Assembly: GCA_002127295.1 (NCBI GenBank)
Contig: NFUV01000001.1
Location: 1,798,001-1,862,000 of the forward strand
DNA length: 64,000 nucleotides
Reading direction: 5' to 3'
DNA from: Chitinophagaceae bacterium IBVUCB2
GTDB taxonomy: Bacteria; Bacteroidota; Bacteroidia; Chitinophagales; Chitinophagaceae
How positions within the stretch are numbered: position 1 is the first letter of the stretch; the number at the start of each line of letters is the position of its first letter. The notes beneath the pieces were generated by a model that did not search any database, had not been told where the DNA came from, and saw nothing but the letters and a program-made list of their open reading frames with translations. Shown one piece after another: positions 35,249-44,322 of this stretch. Position numbers and translations under genes: made by a program.

Positions 35249-35602
35249 ATGAGTGACTTAAGAACAAACGTAGACCAGTTAAATCAAATGATCCTGGAAG
35301 GAAATATTCTTCCTGCTTTTGAAAAATTCTATGCGGATGATGTGGTAATGCAGGATAATGATTACCCTGCCCGTGTTGGAAAAGATGTAAACCGTCAATA
35401 CGAAGAAGCCTTTGTAAATGGTCTTACAGAATTTCGTGGTGCTAAAATCCTGAACACAATCATCAGTGACGATGTTTCGGCTGTAGAATGGTGGATGGAT
35501 TATACCCACAAAGACTATGGAACCCGTACCTATCGCCAATTGTCTGTGCAGCGCTGGAAAAACGGTAAAATTGTAGAAGAGAAGTTTTATTACAACAATT
35601 AA
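35249..35602 (+). CDS. SnoaL/NTF2-like cytosolic protein
   Basis: The 117-residue protein is a single NTF2-like fold: AFEKFYADDVVMQDND, then VEWWMDYTHKDYG and QRWKNGKIVEEKFYYNN. SnoaL-like members can be isomerases or binding proteins; no substrate is evident. It has a near-consensus promoter with a palindromic operator and is followed by a terminator and marR, so it is likely a main target of that regulator. Confidence 0.85.
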   Translation: MSDLRTNVDQLNQMILEGNILPAFEKFYADDVVMQDNDYPARVGKDVNRQYEEAFVNGLTEFRGAKILNTIISDDVSAVEWWMDYTHKDYGTRTYRQLSVQRWKNGKIVEEKFYYNN

Positions 35603-35626
35603 TACCGTGAAACGGACAATTCATTT

Positions 35627-35668
35627 AAAAAGTTTCGGGTCTGGCGTTTTGCTTGCCTGAAACTTTTT
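35627..35668 (+). terminator. Terminator between the NTF2-like gene and marR
   Basis: AAAAAGTTTCGGG (35627-35639) pairs with CCTGAAACTTTTT (35656-35668) with one G-T pair. The marR ATG is only 25 bp after it, so marR may depend on readthrough. Confidence 0.8.
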
Positions 35669-35693
35669 ACTTTTAGTGAGTAAACTCAAATAT

Positions 35694-36152
35694 ATGGGCA
35701 TTGATAAGGACATACAGCAGGCCAAGTTTCGCAATGCGCATCAAAAAGCTGGAATTAATCTTATTTACACCTTAGGCTGGATTCGGGATCGAACTAAATG
35801 CATTTTTGATGCTGAAGATATAACTCCGCAGCAATTCAACATTCTCCGGATATTAAGAGGAAGTTTTCCCAATCCGCTTTCTACACTGCAGATAAGGGAA
35901 AGAATGCTTGAAAAGATGAGTGATACCAGCAGAATTGTGGATCGTCTTATTGCCAAAGGACTAGTAAAAAAAATTACTTGCAAAAAAGACCGACGACTTG
36001 TAGATGTAATTATCACCGATAAAGGCAAAAAAATGTTGGAACGATTAGATGCCCGCCAGGATGAAATAGACGGAGTAATGGGCAATCTTTCAGAAGATGA
36101 TGCTAATATTCTCAGCAATTTGCTCGATAAAATTCGTGATGCAAGTGAATGA
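35694..36152 (+). CDS. MarR-family transcriptional regulator
   Basis: The ATG at 35694 gives 152 residues; an in-frame GTG at 35676 is less likely. The winged helix is clear: ITPQQFNILRILRG, LSTLQIRERMLEKMSDTSRIVDRLIAKGLVKK as recognition region, and CKKDRRLVDVIITDKG as wing. MarR dimers bind short palindromes that overlap promoters and release on ligand binding or oxidation. AATGTTGCAACATT upstream of the preceding gene is a good candidate site, and the gene itself may be autoregulated through readthrough. Confidence 0.92.
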   Translation: MGIDKDIQQAKFRNAHQKAGINLIYTLGWIRDRTKCIFDAEDITPQQFNILRILRGSFPNPLSTLQIRERMLEKMSDTSRIVDRLIAKGLVKKITCKKDRRLVDVIITDKGKKMLERLDARQDEIDGVMGNLSEDDANILSNLLDKIRDASE

Positions 36153-36193
36153 TGTATTTTTACCGTTCTGATTATTCATACTAATTTGAAAAC

Positions 36194-37738
36194 ATGAAAC
36201 GGTTTTGGTTATTGCTCTCCGCCCTTGCCTCTATTTTATTTATACATGCACAGCCCAAGTACGAATTTCGTGGCGTATGGGTAGCCAGCGTTAATAATAT
36301 TGACTGGCCCAAATCGGGCGACACAAATCCTGAAAGTCAGAAAGCTGATTATATCCGTTTGCTGGATATGCACCAGCGTAATGGTATGAATGCAATGATT
36401 GTCCAGGTTCGTCCGGCGGCAGATGCATTTTATCCATCCACATTTGAACCCTGGAGCCAATGGCTTACAGGTGTGCAAGGTCAGCCCCCTTCCCCCTATT
36501 ACGATCCGCTTCAATTTATGATTGAAGAAACACATAAAAGGGGCATGGAATTTCATGCCTGGTTAAATCCATATAGAGCCGTTCATAATATTGGCAGTTC
36601 TTCAGTGGCGGCTAATCACATATCCCGCATTCATCCGGAATGGTTTTTAACCTATGGCGATAAGAAATATTTTGACCCGGGAAATAAAGAAGCACAAAAA
36701 TTTGTGGTAAATGTTGTTCGTGATATTGTAAAGAGATATGAGGTAGATGCCATTCATATGGACGACTATTTCTATCCTTACCGCATACCAGGTAAAGAAT
36801 TTCCTGATGCCGCTACGTATGCAAAATCGGGAAGCAAGTTGAGTAAGGATGATTGGCGCAGAAGTAACACTGATTCAATCATACAGGCAATTGGTATTGC
36901 TATCAAACAAGAAAAAAAATTAGTGCGGTTCGGAATATCCCCTTTTAGTGTATGGCGCAATAAGGATAAAGATCCGGAAAGAGGAAGCGATACCCGAGCC
37001 GGTCAAACGAACTATGACGATCTGTATGCCGACATTTTATTGTGGTTGAAAAAAGGCTGGATTGATTATGTAACTCCGCAACTTTATTTTACGATTGGCC
37101 ATTCTAAAGTAGATTATGCAAAAATGGTGGACTGGTGGAGCCGCAATAGCTATGGAAAACATATTTACATTGGTCACGGCATTTATAAAGTAGAAGAAAA
37201 AGAACCGGGCTGGAATAATCCGAACGAACTCCCTAATCAAATAAAACAACTACGCCGCTATCCGAATGTACAGGGAAGTATTTACTATAGCAGCCGGTTG
37301 TTTGATAAGAATCCAAATGGCTGGAATGATAGTCTACAAAATAATTATTATAAATACCCGGCCTTATTACCTCCGATGCGCTGGATTGATAATGAAAAAC
37401 CCTGGCCACCTATTGTAGAAAGAAGCATTACACAGGATTCAGTGATACAGTTAATTGTAAAACCAGATCCAAGAAATAGAATTGATATAAAATATTACGT
37501 AGTGTATCAATATGCTACTGATTCGCACAGCGAAACATTTGGCAATGTTCCTAAATATATTTCCCGATTTGTTACACTGCCAGCTGGTTTTGAGTTTAAA
37601 GAAGTTTTATCGTCTAAACATTTCTCCTATCGCTATGTAATTACAGCAGTTGGTAAAAACAATAATGAAAGCGACCTGAGTGAGATCGCCATCCTGGTGC
37701 AGCCGGGAGAAAAGAAATGGAGTTTTTATAAGCCGTAA
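36194..37738 (+). CDS. Secreted GHL10-type glycoside hydrolase (YngK/DUF187 family)
   Basis: A signal peptide (1-19, ending FIHAQ) precedes a TIM-barrel of the glycosyl hydrolase-like 10 family: EFRGVWVASVNNIDWP, GMEFHAWLNPYRAVH and VDAIHMDDYFYPY with candidate catalytic acids. Residues from about 400 form a fibronectin-like C-terminal domain. Relatives act on peptidoglycan-like or other N-acetylated sugars. At 514 residues it has the usual size. It starts 41 bp after marR. Confidence 0.88.
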   Translation: MKRFWLLLSALASILFIHAQPKYEFRGVWVASVNNIDWPKSGDTNPESQKADYIRLLDMHQRNGMNAMIVQVRPAADAFYPSTFEPWSQWLTGVQGQPPSPYYDPLQFMIEETHKRGMEFHAWLNPYRAVHNIGSSSVAANHISRIHPEWFLTYGDKKYFDPGNKEAQKFVVNVVRDIVKRYEVDAIHMDDYFYPYRIPGKEFPDAATYAKSGSKLSKDDWRRSNTDSIIQAIGIAIKQEKKLVRFGISPFSVWRNKDKDPERGSDTRAGQTNYDDLYADILLWLKKGWIDYVTPQLYFTIGHSKVDYAKMVDWWSRNSYGKHIYIGHGIYKVEEKEPGWNNPNELPNQIKQLRRYPNVQGSIYYSSRLFDKNPNGWNDSLQNNYYKYPALLPPMRWIDNEKPWPPIVERSITQDSVIQLIVKPDPRNRIDIKYYVVYQYATDSHSETFGNVPKYISRFVTLPAGFEFKEVLSSKHFSYRYVITAVGKNNNESDLSEIAILVQPGEKKWSFYKP

Positions 37739-37769
37739 AGAACTTCATCGATTACATATTTTCATTTTT

Positions 37770-37777
37770 TACCTTTG
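37770..37777 (+). promoter_or_regulatory. Possible -7 box TACCTTTG for the aminotransferase
   Basis: TACCTTTG fits TAnnTTTG about 70 bp before the aminotransferase start. A clear -33 TTTG is not seen at the expected distance. Confidence 0.4.
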
Positions 37778-37847
37778 CAAAACTTGCAGGAAGTTTAAAC
37801 CCGCAACGAATTATTGATTCTTAATTATTCATTATTAATTACAGCAT

Positions 37848-39065
37848 ATGCCCGGCTACGAACTCTGGAGTGATAAAGAACGAAAAGAAGTAAATGATGT
37901 ACTGGAAACAGGTATCCTGATGCGGTATGGTTTCGACGGACCCCGAAAAGGAATCTGGAAAAGTAAAGAACTGGAAGAGGCCATCTGCGAAACATTCGGA
38001 TGTAATTATGCACAATTGACTTCCAGTGGTACGGCTGCTCTAACAACAGCAATGAGTGCTTTGGGCATTGGGTATGGAGATGAAGTAATTACTCCTTCTT
38101 TTACATTCGTGGCTTCTTTCGAGGCGATATTAAGTGTTGGTGCTGTGCCTGTATTAGTAGACGTAGATGATACACTCACTTTGAATCCTGATGCTGTAAG
38201 AAAAGCGGTTACTCCCAAAACAAAAGCGGTGATGCCGGTTCACATGTGTGGAAGCATGGCAGATATGGATGCATTGGTATCCATTTGCAAAGAACATAAT
38301 CTTTTTTTATTAGAAGATGCCTGTCAGAGTATTGGTGCTACCTATAAAGGAAAACATCTTGGAACCATTGGAGATGCAGGAACATTCTCATTTGATTTTG
38401 TAAAAACAATGACCTGTGCCGAAGGTGGGGTAGTAATGATGAACAATGAGGACCTGTATATTAAAACTGATGGTTATACCGATCATGGACATGACCATAA
38501 AGGTGCGGACAGAGGTGCAGATCTTCATCCATTTATTGGTTATAACTATCGTATATCAGAATTACATGCAGCCGTTGGCTTAGCACAAATAAGAAGATTA
38601 CCAGAATTTTTGACGATACAGAAGAAGAATAATGCCCTTTTAAAAAATATACTGGCAGAAATCCCCGAAATTATGTTCCGCCGGGTTCCTGATCCTGCTG
38701 GTGATAGTGGAAGTTCTGTAAGCTGGTTTTTACCTACTGAAGAAATAACAAGAGCTGTAGTTAGTGAAATGAAAGCACAGGGAATACTTGCGGGCAATTT
38801 CTATTGGTTTGATAATAACTGGCATTATATCCGCAAGTGGGATCATCTAAAAAATTCAACTACGTTAAATGCATTGCATCCTGATTTAAAAGCACAGGTA
38901 ATGCAGCATGCCACAAAGGATTTTTCTGCGAGTGATGCTGTTATGAGTCGCTGTATTTCTACATCTATCAGTCTGCTATGGACGGAAGAACAGATTAAAG
39001 AGAAAGGCCAGAAAATGAATGCAGTTATTAAAAAAGTATTAAACGAGCAGAAAGTACCTGGCTAA
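37848..39065 (+). CDS. DegT/DnrJ/EryC1-family PLP aminotransferase
   Basis: The 405-residue enzyme shows the sugar-aminotransferase pattern: LTSSGTAALTTAMSALGIGYGDEVITPSFTF, LLEDACQSIGATYKGKHLG, and the PLP-binding Lys186 in FSFDFVKTM, followed by the GYNYRISELHAAVG motif. Such enzymes aminate keto-sugars for surface polysaccharides or antibiotics. No other sugar genes adjoin it, so the substrate is unknown. Confidence 0.92.
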   Translation: MPGYELWSDKERKEVNDVLETGILMRYGFDGPRKGIWKSKELEEAICETFGCNYAQLTSSGTAALTTAMSALGIGYGDEVITPSFTFVASFEAILSVGAVPVLVDVDDTLTLNPDAVRKAVTPKTKAVMPVHMCGSMADMDALVSICKEHNLFLLEDACQSIGATYKGKHLGTIGDAGTFSFDFVKTMTCAEGGVVMMNNEDLYIKTDGYTDHGHDHKGADRGADLHPFIGYNYRISELHAAVGLAQIRRLPEFLTIQKKNNALLKNILAEIPEIMFRRVPDPAGDSGSSVSWFLPTEEITRAVVSEMKAQGILAGNFYWFDNNWHYIRKWDHLKNSTTLNALHPDLKAQVMQHATKDFSASDAVMSRCISTSISLLWTEEQIKEKGQKMNAVIKKVLNEQKVPG

Positions 39066-39119
39066 TTTTAATACTTATAATTGCTGTACAGGTTATTTTT
39101 GTAAAGAACCCCAAACAGC

Positions 39120-40289
39120 ATGACAGCCACAAAACTTTTCAACGATTTTTTTAATAGTGAAAAAAGTTCTGGCATTATACTAATTATAAGTACAGTAGCT
39201 AGTTTATTATTAGCAAATTTTTTTATTGGAGAGAACTATCTTGATTTCTGGCATCAGAAAATGGGATTTTCCATAGGTGGTATCAATCTTAATCTAAGTA
39301 TTGAGCATTGGGTAAACGATGGCCTGATGACTATTTTCTTTTTATTAGTAGGTCTAGAGATAGAAAGAGAATTATATGCTGGAGAATTATCCAGTATAAA
39401 AAATGCATCTCTTCCTGTTATTGCTGCCGTTGGCGGGATGGCAATACCTGCCCTCCTGCACTTTATTTTTAATGCTGGTACCAATACACAAAGCGGCTTT
39501 GGTATTCCTATGGCAACAGATATAGCTTTTGCATTGGGAGTTTTATCATTAGCTGGGAAAAGGGTTCCCCTGGCATTGAAAATATTTCTAACTGCTCTTG
39601 CTATTATTGATGATTTGGGTGCAATTATGATTATTGCCATTTTCTATACCAGCGAATTACAAACAACCTATTTGTTCATTGCTCTAGGAATATTTGCCCT
39701 GCTATTAGTTTTAAATCGCCTAAAAGTACATCAGCTTATATGGTACATATTGGGCGGCGTCATCATGTGGTATTGTATGTTGCAATCAGGTGTGCATGCC
39801 ACCATAACAGGTGTACTTTTAGCTTTTGCTATTCCGTTTGGAGATGGAAAAGAAAACTCTCCCTCTTATCTTTTACAACACTGGCTTCACAAACCAGTGG
39901 CATTTATTATTGTTCCAATATTTGCTTTTGCCAATACAGGTATTATTTTCAGTGGGAACCTTGCTGATACATTAACTACAAATAATAGCCTGGGTATTAT
40001 TGCCGGCCTTTTAATTGGAAAGCCATTGGGAATTCTTTTGTTATGTTTCATTGCTATCAAATTAAGGTTGGCCAAGTTACCAGAAGAAGTTAATTGGATG
40101 CAATTAGCTGGTGCAGGAGTATTAGCTGGTATTGGTTTTACCATGTCAATATTTATTACTTTGTTGGCTTTTGAGGAAGTAGCTGTGATCCAACAATCGA
40201 AAATTGCAATACTGTTCTCGTCATTGTTTGCAGGAGTTATTGGGTTTTTACTGGTAAAAAAATCTTCGGCTACTTCAATACCAGAGTAA
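39120..40289 (+). CDS. nhaA: Na+/H+ antiporter NhaA
   Basis: The 389-residue protein matches NhaA with about 12 helices. The ion-binding pair is visible as Asp164-Asp165 in AIIDDLGAIMIIA, and the MATDIAFALGVLSLAG and GIGFTMSIFI motifs are conserved. It expels Na+ in exchange for protons at alkaline pH. Confidence 0.96.
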   Translation: MTATKLFNDFFNSEKSSGIILIISTVASLLLANFFIGENYLDFWHQKMGFSIGGINLNLSIEHWVNDGLMTIFFLLVGLEIERELYAGELSSIKNASLPVIAAVGGMAIPALLHFIFNAGTNTQSGFGIPMATDIAFALGVLSLAGKRVPLALKIFLTALAIIDDLGAIMIIAIFYTSELQTTYLFIALGIFALLLVLNRLKVHQLIWYILGGVIMWYCMLQSGVHATITGVLLAFAIPFGDGKENSPSYLLQHWLHKPVAFIIVPIFAFANTGIIFSGNLADTLTTNNSLGIIAGLLIGKPLGILLLCFIAIKLRLAKLPEEVNWMQLAGAGVLAGIGFTMSIFITLLAFEEVAVIQQSKIAILFSSLFAGVIGFLLVKKSSATSIPE

Positions 40290-40315
40290 TGGTTATTGAC
40301 AGGCTTAATCGCATT

Positions 40316-40702
40316 CTACTTTTGTTCCAGGTAATTTACATAAGCTAACGAACCAAGGCGAATCCGAAAAGGTATTGAGGTCATTTTTTCCAGTTGCCAT
40401 TCCTTTTTACAAACAAAGCCCAACCCATTAAAGTAGAATGATGGACTTATGCTTTTTACAGGTAAAATGGGAGAATTAATTAATTGAATCGATCTAAACC
40501 CAACATATTTTTCATTTTTTTTATCCGTTATTCTTGTGCCAGGCAAAGACAAGAAGTATTTTTCTCTTACACAGGCCTCTTTCTTATATGTACTTGAAAA
40601 AGAGCTAGCTGGGGAATTTTTTTGTTTCCCAAACTGTCCAAAAATTTCCCCTGAAAACATTAACAGCAGCACAACAAGAAAACAATAAAGTCGTTCCAAC
40701 AT
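40316..40702 (-). CDS. Secreted protein of unknown function
   Basis: A signal peptide (about 1-22, ending GEIFGQ) precedes a basic mature part of about 105 residues with two cysteines. I recognise no domain. It is convergent with nhaA and divergent from rpoN. Confidence 0.55.
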   Translation of the reverse strand: MLERLYCFLVVLLLMFSGEIFGQFGKQKNSPASSFSSTYKKEACVREKYFLSLPGTRITDKKNEKYVGFRSIQLINSPILPVKSISPSFYFNGLGFVCKKEWQLEKMTSIPFRIRLGSLAYVNYLEQK

Positions 40703-40712
40703 CTTTCCTTAA

Positions 40713-40742
40713 TTTGTATTTAAATTTACGGCATTATTTTTG
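40713..40742 (+). promoter_or_regulatory. Promoter of rpoN
   Basis: TTTG (40713-40716), 18 bp, then TATTTTTG (40735-40742) matches the Bacteroidota vegetative promoter, about 55 bp before the rpoN start. Confidence 0.6.
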
Positions 40743-40797
40743 TTGATTGGCCGGATTTTTGAAAAAAAGAATCCGCCACTAAAACCCTGAACGAACC

Positions 40798-42285
40798 ATG
40801 GCCCTTAGCCAAAGTTTACAGCAGCGAATGCTGCAAAAGTTATCGCCCCAGCAAATTCAGTTAATGAAGTTGTTGCAAGTACCTACGGCGAGTCTGGAAA
40901 TACGGATTAAAGAAGAAATGGAAGAAAATCCGGCGCTTGAGCTGGATGAAGATACTCATGACGATGGTGCGGATGAGCTGAAAGATGAATTTGAAACACC
41001 CGAAGAAGAATACGAAGAAAAAGATGGGAGCGAGGATGAATATGAAAATATTGATGTAAGCGAATATGTATCGGATGGCGACGATGAAGTAGGTGATTAT
41101 AAACTGCGTGATGACAATTATCCCGAAGAAGATGAAGGCCGTCAATTACCTTTTAAAACAGAAACAAGTTTTTATGAATTGCTCCTGGACCAGCTTGGCC
41201 TGTTGAAATTGGATCCAAAAGAGCAGGCTATTGCTGAGCAAATAGTAGGAAGCATAGATGAAGATGGTTATTTGCGCAGAGAAACCTCTGCAATAGTAGA
41301 TGACCTTGCATTCCGTCAGAACATCCTTACCGATGACGCTGAAGTTGAGACAATCATTAAACGTATTCAGCAATTTGACCCCCCCGGTGTAGCCGCAAGA
41401 GATTTACAGGAATGTTTACTGATACAATTACAAAAACAAAAAGACGAAGGCAAGCCAGTAGATACGGCCATTAAAGCCATTACTAAATACTTTGATGAGT
41501 TCACTAAAAAGCATTACGAAAAAATTCAACGTGGATTAAACCTTGATGACGACCAACTGCGTGAAGTAATGCAACAAATTGTACGCCTTAGCCCTAAACC
41601 CGGTGGTAATGTGGGAGAGATGAACAAAGCAGAGAGTTTTGTGGTACCAGATTTTTTTATTTTTAATAATGCCAGCAAGCTTGAATTAACACTCAATAGT
41701 CGCAATGCACCAGAACTACGCATCAGTGAAGGCTACAGAGATATGCTAAAAGAATATGACCGTGGTGCCAAAAAAGATAAGCGGCAAAAAGAAGCCGTTA
41801 TATTCATTAAACAAAAAATTGATGCAGCCAAATGGTTTATTGATGCCATTAAGCAGCGTCAGCATACATTGCTAAGCACCATGAATGCTATTATGGAGCA
41901 TCAGTATAATTTCTTCTTAACGGGAGATGAGACAGAGTTAAAGCCAATGATATTAAAAGATATTGCAGAGAAGACCAATCTTGATATATCAACCGTAAGT
42001 CGTGTTGCTAACAGCAAGTTTGTTCAAACAGAATTTGGTACTTACCGTCTCAAATTTTTCTTTAGCGAATCCTTAAGTACAGATAGCGGTGAAGAAGTAT
42101 CTACAAGAGAAGTGAAAAAAATTCTCAGCGACTTAATAGAAGGCGAGGACAAAAAAAGACCGCTTAGCGATGAACGTCTTACAGAATTATTACAGGAAAA
42201 AGGATATAATATTGCCCGAAGAACGGTAGCTAAATACAGAGAGCAGCTTAACATCCCGGTAGCAAGACTTAGAAAGGAATTGTAA
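40798..42285 (+). CDS. rpoN: RNA polymerase sigma-54 factor
   Basis: Region I (QSLQQRMLQKLSPQQIQLMKLLQ...MEENPALE) is the activator-interacting domain, followed by a very acidic linker (about 50-115), the core-binding domain, the helix-turn-helix and the C-terminal RpoN box ARRTVAKYRE that reads the -24 element. At 495 residues it is complete. Sigma-54 promoters need AAA+ activators, none of which lies in this window. Confidence 0.97.
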   Translation: MALSQSLQQRMLQKLSPQQIQLMKLLQVPTASLEIRIKEEMEENPALELDEDTHDDGADELKDEFETPEEEYEEKDGSEDEYENIDVSEYVSDGDDEVGDYKLRDDNYPEEDEGRQLPFKTETSFYELLLDQLGLLKLDPKEQAIAEQIVGSIDEDGYLRRETSAIVDDLAFRQNILTDDAEVETIIKRIQQFDPPGVAARDLQECLLIQLQKQKDEGKPVDTAIKAITKYFDEFTKKHYEKIQRGLNLDDDQLREVMQQIVRLSPKPGGNVGEMNKAESFVVPDFFIFNNASKLELTLNSRNAPELRISEGYRDMLKEYDRGAKKDKRQKEAVIFIKQKIDAAKWFIDAIKQRQHTLLSTMNAIMEHQYNFFLTGDETELKPMILKDIAEKTNLDISTVSRVANSKFVQTEFGTYRLKFFFSESLSTDSGEEVSTREVKKILSDLIEGEDKKRPLSDERLTELLQEKGYNIARRTVAKYREQLNIPVARLRKEL

Positions 42286-42294
42286 TTATTAGTA

Positions 42295-42648
42295 TTAAAA
42301 GGGCAAATCGTCTTTACTTTCCATTTGTCCTTCTTCAAAATAAGGTTGATCTATCGGGCCTTCATTGGTATTACCGGTATTTGCACCTGCCGGCTCAATT
42401 TTCCATGCTTTTACATCCGTGTACCAACGTCCGTTGTATTCACGGCTTTCTACATCAAAAGAAATAGCTAGTTGTGACCCGACTTTCAATACACTTTCGT
42501 TTATTTTATCGCCCCAGATAGAAATACAAACTTTTTTTGGATAGGTACCCTCCGTTTCAACAACAATATCTTGTTTTTTCCATGCTCCGTTTTTTCCGGC
42601 GCCTGTCTGCAAAGGAAGAAGTTGAACCAGTTTTGCTGTCAGTTGCAT
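42295..42648 (-). CDS. DUF3127 protein (predicted OB-fold)
   Basis: From the ATG at 42648 the product is 117 residues with the DUF3127 start MQLTAKLVQLLPLQTGAGKNG, then KKVCISIWGDK and SFDVESREYNGRWYTDVKAWKI. The acidic tail ending DDLPF resembles the C-terminal tip of single-strand binding proteins, which suggests a role with DNA; that is inference. It is convergent with rpoN, 9 bp apart. Confidence 0.82.
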   Translation of the reverse strand: MQLTAKLVQLLPLQTGAGKNGAWKKQDIVVETEGTYPKKVCISIWGDKINESVLKVGSQLAISFDVESREYNGRWYTDVKAWKIEPAGANTGNTNEGPIDQPYFEEGQMESKDDLPF

Positions 42649-42872
42649 ACTCGCTAATTTAACCGAAGATACAGCGCAATAATTATACAAGAAACTAGTT
42701 TTGGAAACTAAGTGCTGTCATTTTTATCTTGGCCAGGTGGACTGGTAAATAGGATTGTTTTACTAGTATGCCGTCTTCCGGGTATTAAAAAAAAGAAATA
42801 AAACCCCATTTTGTGCTTTGAATAAATTAGCAAATATGTATTTTACGCCGCTAAACCCAGCCACCTGATTCT

Positions 42873-44300
42873 ATGGTATTTGCCAGCCTTATCTTTCTTT
42901 TCCTTTTTCTTCCGCTCAATCTTTTCCTTTATTACAGCAGTAAAAATGCTAAATGGCGAAACTGGATTCTCATTGTCTTCTCCTTATGCTTTTATGGCTG
43001 GGGCGAACCAATCTGGATATCCCTGTTGATTTTATCGTCGTTATTTGACTGGGGCAATGCGCTTTTTATACAAAAACATCACGGCACCAAATGGGCAAAG
43101 ATTGGTGTAGTTGTAACAGTAACTTTCAATTTAGCCTTGCTGGCCACTTTTAAATATGATGTATTTATTGTTGACAGTGTTAACTCAGCTTTAGGCACTT
43201 CCTTTACCGCTCCGGGTTATGCATTGCCTTTGGGCATTTCATTTTATACATTTCATACCATTTCTTATGTGGTAGATGTTTACAGAGGTGATATAAAAGC
43301 ACAAAAAAACTTTCCGAATTTTTTAATGTATGTGTCCCTCTATTCATCTTTAGTAGCAGGACCTATCATTCGTTATGCCCACGTAGAAAAAGAAATAGAC
43401 AGCCGCAAAGAAACATTGCGGGATTTTAGCCTGGGTATTTCCCGTTTTTGTATTGGACTTTTTAAAAAAGTAATAATTGCCAATATAGCGGCAGAACTGG
43501 TAAGAAAATATATGGGTGACAACAGCGACCCGTTAACAATGGTAGAGCTCTTATCGCTATCAAGCTGGGAAGCTTGGTTTGGCTTAACGATGTTTGCCAT
43601 TCAGATTTATTTTGATTTTTCTGGATACTCGGACATGGCAATTGGTTTGGGCAGGATGTTTGGCTTTCATTTTCGGGAGAATTTTAATTACCCATATATC
43701 TCTAAATCCATCAGCGATTTCTGGCGCCGATGGCATATCTCCCTCGGCAGTATTTTCAGGGATTATGTATACATCCCACTGGGTGGCAATAAAAAGAATA
43801 CTTATTTTAACCTGTTAGTGGTTTGGTTTTTGACGGGTTTATGGCATGGTCCCAGCTGGAATTTCATTTTCTGGGGCTTGTATTTCTTTGTGTTTATTGT
43901 AATAGAAAAAGCATTTCTTTTAAAAGCTCTTGAAAAAATACCTGCCTTTTTCTCACATGTATATGCATTGGCAGTCATCATCCCTGGTTGGGTAATATTT
44001 TATTTTACCGATACAGAAATGCTGATCGCTTATGTAAAAAAACTGTTTTCATTTAGCGGTGGTCCTGCTGGTAATATGGAATTGATGAATACCATTACTA
44101 CCCATTTGTTCTGGTTAATACTGGCCATTGTTCTTTGTATGCCAGTATATGGAAAAGTAAAAGCATATATAGATAAAAGAGTAAATCGAATTACCACATT
44201 TGATACCGTAACGATTGCTTTCAATGTGCTGCTACTTTTCTTATGCGTAGCACAACTGGTTGGCAAAAGTTATAATCCGTTTATTTATTTCCGGTTTTAA
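42873..44300 (+). CDS. MBOAT O-acyltransferase (AlgI/DltB-like)
   Basis: The 475-residue membrane protein has about 11 helices and the MBOAT signatures: FDFSGYSDMAIGLGRMFGF, FWRRWHISLGSIFRDYVYIPLGGN and the catalytic His of LTGLWHGPSWNFIFWG. It moves acetyl groups across the membrane for O-acetylation of an exported polymer. The DHHW-type acetyltransferase encoded 22 bp downstream is the likely periplasmic partner, as in AlgI with AlgX/AlgJ. Confidence 0.93.
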   Translation: MVFASLIFLFLFLPLNLFLYYSSKNAKWRNWILIVFSLCFYGWGEPIWISLLILSSLFDWGNALFIQKHHGTKWAKIGVVVTVTFNLALLATFKYDVFIVDSVNSALGTSFTAPGYALPLGISFYTFHTISYVVDVYRGDIKAQKNFPNFLMYVSLYSSLVAGPIIRYAHVEKEIDSRKETLRDFSLGISRFCIGLFKKVIIANIAAELVRKYMGDNSDPLTMVELLSLSSWEAWFGLTMFAIQIYFDFSGYSDMAIGLGRMFGFHFRENFNYPYISKSISDFWRRWHISLGSIFRDYVYIPLGGNKKNTYFNLLVVWFLTGLWHGPSWNFIFWGLYFFVFIVIEKAFLLKALEKIPAFFSHVYALAVIIPGWVIFYFTDTEMLIAYVKKLFSFSGGPAGNMELMNTITTHLFWLILAIVLCMPVYGKVKAYIDKRVNRITTFDTVTIAFNVLLLFLCVAQLVGKSYNPFIYFRF

Positions 44301-44322
44301 GGTGGTTTAAAATATTGTGTGT